DNA of 14,194 bases from Synergistaceae bacterium UBA5560 (GTDB lineage Bacteria; Synergistota; Synergistia; Synergistales; Aminiphilaceae): positions 534 to 14,727 of the forward strand of contig DIMS01000027.1 in the NCBI GenBank assembly GCA_002425685.1, in the 5' to 3' direction. Positions within the stretch are counted from its first letter, which is position 1, and each line of letters opens with the position of its first letter. This document shows, one piece after another, positions 7,219-13,440 of this stretch. The position numbers were made by a program, and so were the translations under genes. The notes under the pieces are model-generated. The model was not told the origin of the DNA, searched no databases, and worked only from the letters and a program-made list of their open reading frames with translations.

Positions 7219-8832
7219 TCATGCCGAGGTGCTTCCTTTCCGCAACACCTTTCCGGAGCGAGTGCCCGTGACGCTTCCTTCCGCAACGGCCAGGTCTCCG
7301 TTGACGATCACGTAGTCGATTCCCCGGGGTGGGCGCAGCGGATCCGCATAGGAGGCCCCGTCCAATACCGTATCCGGATCAAAGAGCACGAGGTCCGCAT
7401 CCATACCGGGGCGAAGGATTCCCTTTCGGCTCAGACCCAGACGTGCCGCAGGAAACCCCGTCATCTTCCACAGGGCATTCTCAAGGGAAAGAACCTTCTC
7501 CTCCCGGACGTAGCGGCCGAGGATGCGGGGATTGGTCCCCTGCGTTCGGGGATGGGTCCGTGCTCCCGGTGCTCCGGGGATGGAATCGGAGGCGACCATC
7601 ACCCGGGGATGCCGGAGAACGGTACGTACATCCTCCTCGGACATCATGTCGTAACAGGCCGTATCCTCCCCCTTGTTGGCGACGATGAGATCCATTGCCG
7701 CATCGATGGGGTGTCTCCCGAAGGCTTCCCCCACTTCTTCCAGGTTTTTCCCTTCGTACTCGGGGAGCCTGGGGGAGCTGAGGACGGTGATTCCCTGAGC
7801 CCCGCCGCACCGCAGAAGATAGTTCTCCCAGGAGGATTCTTCCAGGATTTCCTGGAGAATCCTCCTCCGCGTCGTCATGTCGCCGAGTCGCTCCAGCGAC
7901 TTGGCGAGCCCGCCCTCGTGGACCCAGGGCGGCAGGATGGAGCGGAGCGTGGTGCTCGCCGCCGTGTAGGGGTACTGGTTCACTGTCACGTCCAGCCCGC
8001 GGTTTCGAGCTTCCTCCACTAGGCGGAGCGTTTCATGGACTTTTCCCCAGTTTCTGCGTCCCGCTGCCTTGTGATGGGAGATCTGTACGGGAATGTTCGA
8101 CAGTTCGGCCACCCGGACGGTTTCCGCCACGGACTCAACCACGTGGTCCGATTCGCTGCGCATGTGCGATTCGTAGAGCCCGTTTCGTACTCCGACGATC
8201 TGGCAGAGGGCGACGATTTCGTCGAATTGCGAGTAGACCCCGGGAGGATAGACGAGGCCGCTGGTCATGCCGAAAGCGCCTTCCTCCATGGATTGTGCTG
8301 CGAGGTCTTTCATGCGGTCCAGTTCGTCCTTTTGCGGTGTCCGGGCGTCGAAACCCATGACGGCGATGCGGAGCGTGCCGTGGCCGAAAAAGGCAGCAAT
8401 GTTCGTTCCCAGGGGGAGTCGTTCCAGGACGTCCAGCCATCCACCGAAACTCCTCCAGTTCCACTCCGGTGTCGATCCGGCCTTGATGAATCCCGCGTAC
8501 TGGTCGAGGAGGGCTATGTTCTCCTCCGAGAGAAGTGGTGCGGGACTGAAGCCGCATTGCCCTATCCCTTGGGTTGTCACCCCCTGGCGGAGTTTCTCTG
8601 TCGCAGAGGAATCCCGAAGGAGCAGAAAATCCGAGTGAGTGTGAATGTCGATGAAGCCGGGACAGAGGATGCGGTCTTTCGCATCGATCACTTTGGGGGC
8701 GGAAATCGAGGGAGGAAGGTGTCCCACCCAGGCGATGCGGTGACCCTCAACGCCGAGATCGCCCCGGAACCAGGGACTTCCCGTTCCGTCCACGATGCGG
8801 GCATTACGGATGACGAGATCGAAAGCACTCAT
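7219..8832 (-). CDS. N-acyl-D-amino-acid deacylase (D-aminoacylase), amidohydrolase superfamily
   Basis: This 537-aa zinc hydrolase is predicted to cleave N-acyl-D-amino acids to D-amino acid and acid. A small beta-sandwich formed by both ends encloses a TIM barrel. Visible motifs are GFIDIHTHSDF (59-69, H64 and H66), GVTTQGIGQCGFSPAP (84-99, C93 at the place of the family's cysteine ligand), YESHMR (220-225, H223), QISHHK (250-255, H253) and VASDSIPG (413-420, D416). The tail GILRPGMDADLVLFDPD (471-487) is typical of the superfamily. ATG 8832 is chosen since GAGGAG (8843-8848) lies 10 nt upstream; a GTG at 8850 would itself overlap that site. It shares the strand with the TRAP genes upstream and the M20 gene downstream. 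Other N-acyl amino-acid or dipeptide-like substrates cannot be excluded. Confidence 0.92.
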   Translation of the reverse strand: MSAFDLVIRNARIVDGTGSPWFRGDLGVEGHRIAWVGHLPPSISAPKVIDAKDRILCPGFIDIHTHSDFLLLRDSSATEKLRQGVTTQGIGQCGFSPAPLLSEENIALLDQYAGFIKAGSTPEWNWRSFGGWLDVLERLPLGTNIAAFFGHGTLRIAVMGFDARTPQKDELDRMKDLAAQSMEEGAFGMTSGLVYPPGVYSQFDEIVALCQIVGVRNGLYESHMRSESDHVVESVAETVRVAELSNIPVQISHHKAAGRRNWGKVHETLRLVEEARNRGLDVTVNQYPYTAASTTLRSILPPWVHEGGLAKSLERLGDMTTRRRILQEILEESSWENYLLRCGGAQGITVLSSPRLPEYEGKNLEEVGEAFGRHPIDAAMDLIVANKGEDTACYDMMSEEDVRTVLRHPRVMVASDSIPGAPGARTHPRTQGTNPRILGRYVREEKVLSLENALWKMTGFPAARLGLSRKGILRPGMDADLVLFDPDTVLDGASYADPLRPPRGIDYVIVNGDLAVAEGSVTGTRSGKVLRKGSTSA

Positions 8833-8866
8833 GGAAGTACATCTCCTCACTATTCTGTGGTGAATT

Positions 8867-8883
8867 CACTCCCCAGGGGAGTG
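8867..8883. promoter_or_regulatory. 17-bp palindrome upstream of the D-aminoacylase gene
   Basis: CACTCCCCAGGGGAGTG is a perfect inverted repeat of 8-bp arms around a single base, centred 43 bp upstream of the ATG at 8832. With a 1-nt centre it is more plausible as a protein-binding site than as an RNA hairpin. No convincing promoter boxes were found beside it, so the function is open. Confidence 0.35.
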
Positions 8884-8888
8884 CTTCG

Positions 8889-8936
8889 GGCGGTCCCGTC
8901 CGGAAGTGTCCATTCCGGACGGGACCGCCGTTTTTT
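8889..8936 (+). terminator. Strong hairpin with T-run on the + strand, between dctM and D-aminoacylase genes
   Basis: A 17-bp stem (8889-8905 with 8913-8929) and 7-nt loop are followed by TTTTTT at 8931-8936. It has the form of an intrinsic terminator for rightward transcription, although both neighbouring genes run leftward. In leftward RNA the same hairpin is preceded by A residues and has no U-tract behind it, so it may only weaken or stabilise the TRAP message. The segment CCGCCG-T6-CGGCGG (8925-8942) forms an alternative small hairpin that competes with the large one. Confidence 0.65.
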
Positions 8937-8980
8937 CGGCGGAAAGCTTGCCCTTTGAGCAGGAAAGCTGCTCCTGGCGC

Positions 8981-10318
8981 TTACCAGGGGCCGACCACCT
9001 TCGGTCCCAGGAGCAGGGTGGGAAGCCAGCAGGAAATGGCCGGGATATAGGTGGTCAGGAGCAGCACCGGAATGCCCACGAAGAGAAGAAAGCGCAGCAT
9101 GATGGGGACGAGTTCCGTGTAGGAGCACCCCGAAAGGCGGGAGCCCACGAAGATGGAGATGGCAAAGGGCGGCGTGATCACGCCCAGACCGATGTTGAGA
9201 ATGACGATGGCCCCCAGATGGACGAGGTTGACGCCGAGCTGGGTCACCAGGGGGAGAATGAGCGGTACAGCGAGGATCAGAATGGGTGTGCCGTCAATGA
9301 ACATGCCGAGAAAGAGCAGAAATGCGTTCATGGCCAGAAGAACCAGGATTTTCTGGGAGAAGAGCTGGAGGATGAATGTCGCCAGTTCCTGAGCCACGCC
9401 GAGGCGGATGAGATATCTGGCGAAGACCGTTCCTGCGGCGATGAGGATGGTGATGACTCCGATGGAGACGAGAGAGCTGAAGATCGAAGACCACAGAGTG
9501 TGGCGGTTCAACTCGCGGTAAACGAAAAATCCCACGAAAAGACAGTAGACCACCGCGATGGCGCCCGCTTCGTTGGGGGTAAAGATCCCTCCGTAGATGC
9601 CCACGAGAATCACAAGAGGGCATCCCAGGGCAGGCAGTGCGCTCCAGGTGGCGCGGCCGAGTTCCGTCATGGATTCTCCGAGCGAAAGAGGACGTTCCTG
9701 GACCTCCGTGGCGAGGGACATATCCATGTACCGATGACAGAGAAAATAGTTGAGGATCGCATACCCCAGAGCCAGAAGGAGTCCCGGGATCACCGTGGCG
9801 AGAAAAAGAGCGGAGACGGACTGTTGTGCCACGAGGCAGTAGATGAGAGCGGGTACGCTGGGCGGAATCAGATAGCCCAGAAAACTGGAGGAACAGAGAA
9901 GTGCCGTGGTATATCGTCTCTGATAACCGTATTTTTCGAGGCGCGGCACGAGAAGGGGAATGAGGGCGGAGATGCACGGCACGGAAGATCCCGTGAGGGA
10001 ACTCATGATGAGCGTGGCGACGATGCCGACGGCCTGCATGCCGCCCCGGACGCGGCCCACGAGTGCGTAGGAAAAGCGCACGATGCGGTCCGCGAGCCCT
10101 GCGTCGGAGATGAGACTTCCGGCGAAGACGAAGAAGGCGATGGACATGATCACGTAGTTGTTGATGGCGTGGTAGAAGGTGCCTGCGATGAAGGAGAGGG
10201 AATCCCCGTCCAGAAGAAGTCCTGCCGCGGAGGATGCCAGAAAGAGCCATCCGAGAGGCAGTCCTCCGAAGAGTCCGACGAGAAAGACCACGAAGGCGAA
10301 CAGCACCCCGATGCTCAT
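8981..10318 (-). CDS. dctM: TRAP transporter large permease subunit (DctM type)
   Basis: This is the ion-coupled membrane translocator of a tripartite ATP-independent periplasmic transporter, 445 aa and about a dozen hydrophobic segments. Family motifs appear in order: SLTGSSVPCISALIPLLVP (near 105-125), LGYLIPPSVPALIY (near 146-160), GGIFTPNEAGAIAVVY (middle of the protein), GMFIDGTPILILAVPLILP and IGLGVITPPFAISIFVGSRL (last third). The frame runs back to 10456, but the chosen ATG 10318 begins the hydrophobic MSIGVLFAFVVFL and has GAGGAG (10325-10330) 6 nt upstream. It overlaps the dctQ stop by four bases (ATGA), so both are translated together. Substrates of this family are organic acids; neighbouring deacylases suggest N-acyl amino acids, which is inference. 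Confidence 0.93.
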   Translation of the reverse strand: MSIGVLFAFVVFLVGLFGGLPLGWLFLASSAAGLLLDGDSLSFIAGTFYHAINNYVIMSIAFFVFAGSLISDAGLADRIVRFSYALVGRVRGGMQAVGIVATLIMSSLTGSSVPCISALIPLLVPRLEKYGYQRRYTTALLCSSSFLGYLIPPSVPALIYCLVAQQSVSALFLATVIPGLLLALGYAILNYFLCHRYMDMSLATEVQERPLSLGESMTELGRATWSALPALGCPLVILVGIYGGIFTPNEAGAIAVVYCLFVGFFVYRELNRHTLWSSIFSSLVSIGVITILIAAGTVFARYLIRLGVAQELATFILQLFSQKILVLLAMNAFLLFLGMFIDGTPILILAVPLILPLVTQLGVNLVHLGAIVILNIGLGVITPPFAISIFVGSRLSGCSYTELVPIMLRFLLFVGIPVLLLTTYIPAISCWLPTLLLGPKVVGPW

Positions 10319-10857
10319 GAAGGGCTCCTCCCTCCGGGTTTGACGAAACGGTTCCGGTATTCGACGGTGTCCCTGGCGATGACGGCCAGAAGATGCACGA
10401 TGCAGAGAAGGACCGAGACAAAAAGGCTTTGCATGAGCCAGCTTGTGTTGAACCACGTCACCAGTGTGCCGTACTGTGGATAGCGGACCGAAGCGAGAGC
10501 GAACTCATACGTGGGTTGGGCGAACAGCAGGAGTACTCCGAGAGATGCGAGCTGCAGTGCGATCTTGTAGAGGGCGAATTCTCGGGGTTTCTCCTTGAAA
10601 AGTTTCTCGCCGAACACATCCACGGCGGTATGCCCTTTCTCCCTTGTCGTGAGCGCGATGGTGAGAAAGACGAAGGGGATGAAGAGGTAGAGAGACAGGT
10701 CTCCGAGCCACATGATCTCCAGGTGGAGCCAGTATCTGTTGAGGACCTGAAAGAACGTCATGGCCGTGACGATGAGCAGGCCAAGGCCGCAGAGGAGGTT
10801 CTCGGCGATTTCAATGGCGCGAAGAAAGCACTGGAAAAAGCGGCCTGAAGACGTCAT
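10315..10857 (-). CDS. dctQ: TRAP transporter small permease subunit (DctQ type)
   Basis: This is the four-helix small membrane subunit, 180 aa, normal for the family. Predicted segments lie at about 16-37, 50-70, 95-113 and 141-161. Characteristic features are FFQVLNRYW (35-43) after the first helix, LGDLSLYLFIPFVFL (51-65) in the second, and TREKGHTAVDVF (71-82) in the loop after it. The ATG at 10857 is supported by AAGGAGG (10864-10870) 6 nt upstream. Its stop overlaps the dctM start. It assembles with DctM in the inner membrane and receives substrate from the DctP protein encoded 262 bp upstream on the same strand. Confidence 0.92.
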   Translation of the reverse strand: MTSSGRFFQCFLRAIEIAENLLCGLGLLIVTAMTFFQVLNRYWLHLEIMWLGDLSLYLFIPFVFLTIALTTREKGHTAVDVFGEKLFKEKPREFALYKIALQLASLGVLLLFAQPTYEFALASVRYPQYGTLVTWFNTSWLMQSLFVSVLLCIVHLLAVIARDTVEYRNRFVKPGGRSPS

Positions 10858-11057
10858 GGAATTCCTCCTTGTCGTTGATCCGTTGTGCGCTTCCGGTGTG
10901 CGGTCGTTTCCTTCCGAAAGTCCCTCGCCGGGCAGTGCCTTTCGCCACGGTCAGCGGAAGGGACCGGAAGGAAGCCCTCTGCTTCACAGGGGAGCGGAGA
11001 TTTCCTCGAAGAAAAGAAGACAACACCTCGAAAAGGCGGTTTTTTCGCGTGAGAGGT

Positions 11058-11103
11058 GCCGTATCCCGCCACTCCCTGTACGGTCGGAGCGGTGGGATAC
11101 GGC
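11058..11103 (-). promoter_or_regulatory. Intercistronic hairpin between dctP and dctQ
   Basis: GCCGTATCCCGCC (11058-11070) pairs with 11091-11103, twelve Watson-Crick pairs and one G-U, and four more pairs can form inside. In the leftward transcript it begins 16 nt after the dctP stop and has no U-tract. It occupies the same place in this operon as the hairpin at 406-440 in the other transporter operon. The rest of the 262-bp gap (10858-11057) holds only weaker inverted repeats, such as CACCTC 11024-11029 with GAGGTG 11053-11058, and no supported gene. Confidence 0.6.
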
Positions 11104-11119
11104 GCCGATGGCGGTTTTC

Positions 11120-12205
11120 CTACGGATTCTGCTTTGTCAGGATCTCCTTGTGGATTTTCAGCAGTTCCTCCTGTACCTTTTCGGTCATGTTCTCGCCGGG
11201 ATAGTGCTTGTCGAGCCAGGGTTTGCAGAGTTCATCCCAGATTTCGGGCATGTTCGACCTCGCCCGGAAAACTTCCCGCTCCTCGGGGGTCAGCTTGGTG
11301 ATTTCAAAGCCGCCCACTTCGGAGAGTTTCTTGATATACTCCGCCTCCGCTTTTTCCTGCACGTCGTAGAGGAAAGCCTCCGCATCACGTGCGGCTTTGT
11401 TCACGGCGTCCTTGAGATCGTCGGGGAGCCTGTCCCAGATGGTCTTGTTGATGACCACGTTGTTCACGTCCCAGAGGAAATTCACGTCCGAGTAGTGTTT
11501 CAGCACTTCGTAATGGCGTTCTTCCACGAGAGAGGGCCACATGGACCAGCAGCCGTCCACGACACCCCGGGAGAGCGCGTTGTACAGTTCCGCCCAGGGG
11601 ATGGTCTCCATGGTCATGCCTGTCCCCTTCCCCATGTTGCCCAGCATCTTCACGCTCGCCAGCGAGGCGGAAACACGCATTTTGAGGTTTTTGAGATCAT
11701 CGGGAGAGCGGAGAGGGCGGGCATTGTTGGCGAGACCATAAGCACCCTGAGAGACCACGAAGAGCTGATGCATGCCCACTTCGTTCCACGCCTTCTGCAT
11801 GACTTTATAGAGAATGCCGTCGGGAGGCATGAAGGCGACCTTGCACTCCTCCCAGTTTTCGATGGTCCAGGGCATCCAGTTCAGCATGCCCCCGGGAACG
11901 AGATTGACGTAGGGGGCGAAGACGCCGAGGGCTTCGCTACCCATCTGTACCGCGTGGAACGACTCGTCGTGGGTTCCGAGAAGTCCGTCAGGAAAGAACT
12001 TGATTTCAATTCTTCCGTTCGAATACTCCTTGACCTTGTCGCAGAAAAGCTCATACCCCTTGTTCTGCAGCGGACGCGTCCAGGGTTGGGCGAATTTCCA
12101 GGAATACTCCGCCTTCGCTTCCGCCAGGGAAACGGAAACGAACAGCGCGAAACAGAGGACGAGCAGAATCGACGGCACGGATCGGGACAGGGGCTTTCCT
12201 CTCAT
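11120..12205 (-). CDS. dctP: TRAP transporter substrate-binding protein (DctP type)
   Basis: This is the extracytoplasmic solute receptor of the TRAP system, 361 aa. Residues 1-32 form a signal peptide: basic MRGKPLSR, a hydrophobic core (SILLVLCFALFVSVSL) and a cleavage motif AKA before EYSWKFAQ. The domain pattern fits DctP: GRIEIKFFPDGLLGTHDE (64-81), a central LKNLKMRVS (171-179) whose R177 matches the arginine that usually binds the substrate carboxylate, and PWAELYNALSRGVVDG (203-218). The frame extends to 12487, but ATG 12205 begins the signal peptide and has GGAGGTG (12212-12218) 6 nt upstream. Being the first gene, with a hairpin behind it, fits higher expression than the permeases. 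Ligand unknown; a carboxylate is expected from the family. Confidence 0.93.
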   Translation of the reverse strand: MRGKPLSRSVPSILLVLCFALFVSVSLAEAKAEYSWKFAQPWTRPLQNKGYELFCDKVKEYSNGRIEIKFFPDGLLGTHDESFHAVQMGSEALGVFAPYVNLVPGGMLNWMPWTIENWEECKVAFMPPDGILYKVMQKAWNEVGMHQLFVVSQGAYGLANNARPLRSPDDLKNLKMRVSASLASVKMLGNMGKGTGMTMETIPWAELYNALSRGVVDGCWSMWPSLVEERHYEVLKHYSDVNFLWDVNNVVINKTIWDRLPDDLKDAVNKAARDAEAFLYDVQEKAEAEYIKKLSEVGGFEITKLTPEEREVFRARSNMPEIWDELCKPWLDKHYPGENMTEKVQEELLKIHKEILTKQNP

Positions 12206-12383
12206 CTCTTGCACCTCCCATGTCTTCAGTCGCGACTTCGTGGCCATGGCCGCATCTCGTGCGAGCCCCGGAACAACGGCGTGCTTACTGCTGTGAGGAG
12301 TTGTCTTCTTCTCGGCATCACCTCCACGGACACAAAAGAGAAAACGCTGTATCCTGAAAAAAAGGACACGGACATTTTTGCTA
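12206..12383 (-). other. Long untranslated leader of the TRAP operon
   Basis: The predicted start point near 12377 leaves about 170 nt before dctP. It contains two copies of TGTCCGTG on the - strand (around 12325-12333 and 12366-12374), a GGCCATGGCC palindrome (12241-12250), and a 30-codon ORF (ATG 12318 to TGA 12226) whose GGAGG is only 2 nt from the ATG. I recognise no riboswitch class in it. Confidence 0.35.
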
Positions 12384-12412
12384 ATTATAAGGAAAAACGC
12401 CACCTTTTCCAA
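12384..12412 (-). promoter_or_regulatory. Predicted sigma-70 promoter of the TRAP / deacylase cluster
   Basis: On the - strand, -35 TTGGAA (12412-12407, 4/6) and a perfect -10 TATAAT (12389-12384) are separated by 17 bp. It is the best promoter match upstream of dctP and lies in a locally A/T-rich stretch. It would drive dctP, dctQ and dctM and perhaps the two hydrolase genes. Confidence 0.65.
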
Positions 12413-12525
12413 GTGCGGTGCCAGTGGAGCGACGGAACATCTCTTTGTGACAGAGTTGCTCTTGTGAAGCTGGGAGTGAATGGACACGGGTTTTCGAGGG
12501 AGAGAATGCGCGGCGTCCTTACGCC

Positions 12526-12554
12526 TGGACGATTATACCCATAATGGGTATAAT
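12526..12554 (+). promoter_or_regulatory. Promoter with embedded inverted-repeat operator for the iron-sulfur protein gene
   Basis: A perfect -10 TATAAT (12549-12554) follows TGGACG (12526-12531, 4/6) by 17 bp. The -10 is part of a perfect inverted repeat: ATTATACCC (12532-12540) and GGGTATAAT (12546-12554) around a 5-nt centre. The repeat fills the whole space from the -35 to the end of the -10, the expected place for a repressor. TATACCC/GGGTATA half-sites recall operators of CsoR/CstR-type regulators, a resemblance only. A small repeat GGCGT-CCTT-ACGCC lies just upstream (12512-12525). Confidence 0.65.
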
Positions 12555-12594
12555 ATTTCCCGAAAAGACTGGAAGAAAGCGGGGAGTGAAAGAC

Positions 12595-13386
12595 ATGGCA
12601 AATCCTCTGGGAAGCGCCTGGCCGAAGGTACGGCGTATTCTGCAGGCGCAACTCGTCATTGCGTTTCTCGTGACCGTGATGATCATGAAACAATGGTGGT
12701 TCTGCGTGATGATGCTCGGGCTTGGAGCAATGCTCTCGGTGCTTCAGGGAAAAGTGTGGTGTGGCATGCTCTGTCCGAACGGAGGGCTCGCGGACCTCGT
12801 GTGGAGCCGCGTTTCTCTGCGGTTGTTTCCCTTTCCGAACTGGCTCGGAAAGGGAAACGTGCTCCGGGCGCTCTTTGTGGGAGGCATGATCGCCTGGTTC
12901 GCCGGAGTGGTCTGGTACGTAAACGTCCATTTGGGATTGCCCGTGGCCTTTGCATCCTACGATGCACACGGCTGGCTTTTTTTGCGGTTCTGCCAGAGCA
13001 TGATCCTGCTCGCGGCGGTCATGGGGATCGTCTTCGAGCCCCGGGCGTTCTGTCTTCACGTCTGCCCCGGTGGAACGCTGGGGACTCTTCTGGCGAGGGC
13101 AGCGAAACGAAGCCCCGTGGCGCTGGACGTACGCAGCTGCGTGGGGTGTCGTGCCTGCACGAAGGCGTGTCACATGCCGGATCGGCTTCTGGAACCACTT
13201 TTGAACGAGGCGGCGGCGAGAAAGGCAAGGGGCGAGGATTCCGGGACGCTTCCCGTGTCCTCTTCGTGTTTCGGCTGTCTCGGTTGCGTTGCCGCCTGCC
13301 CCCGCGGGGCAATACGGCTCAACGAGGCGAAACGACGCGAAGAGCACGGAGACGGAGAGAAGAAAACCTTTTTGCCCGGGGCGTGA
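12595..13386 (+). CDS. Membrane iron-sulfur protein with two 4Fe-4S ferredoxin clusters (NapH/YccM-like)
   Basis: This 263-aa protein is predicted to pass electrons at the membrane. Hydrophobic segments at about 17-31, 35-51, 91-109 and 130-148 carry two CX3CP motifs at their ends (C56-C60 in CGMLCP and C153-C157 in CLHVCP), as in the NapH/CcoG/YccM group. The cytoplasmic tail has two 4Fe-4S motifs: CVGCRACTKACHMP (C182, C185, C188, C192) and CFGCLGCVAACP (C225, C228, C231, C235). The frame reaches ATG 12544, but that lies inside the operator/promoter. ATG 12595 has GGGGAG (12581-12586) 8 nt upstream. It has no Nap, Nos or oxidase partner in the window, so its donor and acceptor are unknown. 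A fragment of a close relative sits at 5665-5802. Confidence 0.88.
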   Translation: MANPLGSAWPKVRRILQAQLVIAFLVTVMIMKQWWFCVMMLGLGAMLSVLQGKVWCGMLCPNGGLADLVWSRVSLRLFPFPNWLGKGNVLRALFVGGMIAWFAGVVWYVNVHLGLPVAFASYDAHGWLFLRFCQSMILLAAVMGIVFEPRAFCLHVCPGGTLGTLLARAAKRSPVALDVRSCVGCRACTKACHMPDRLLEPLLNEAAARKARGEDSGTLPVSSSCFGCLGCVAACPRGAIRLNEAKRREEHGDGEKKTFLPGA

Positions 13387-13440
13387 TCCGATGTCCCCGA
13401 GGTTTCGTTGAGGGCCTGAAGTACCAACCCTTTCCGTGCC

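Noticed and set aside
7176..7286. N-terminal extension of the M20 enzyme from a start at 7286
   Set aside because: It would overlap the D-aminoacylase gene by 68 bp and adds an arginine-rich stretch foreign to the family; GTG 7175 has a good ribosome binding site.
8906..10483. 525-codon open frame on the + strand opposite dctM
   Set aside because: The sense frame has all DctM motifs; the antisense product is a low-complexity, highly charged sequence.
10858..11057. Possible gene or further ferredoxin remnant between dctP and dctQ
   Set aside because: Only short frames and weak inverted repeats are present; by eye no similarity to the iron-sulfur gene was found.
12206..12487. N-terminal extension of dctP from 12487
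   Set aside because: It would place the signal peptide internally and run across the predicted promoter; ATG 12205 with GGAGGTG is much better.
10760..12544. 594-codon open frame on the + strand across the dctP region
   Set aside because: It runs antisense to dctP and dctQ and through the promoter of the TRAP operon; no domain recognised.
12544..12594. ATG 12544 as start of the iron-sulfur protein
   Set aside because: It lies inside the inverted repeat and before the -10 box, so it would not be in the transcript.
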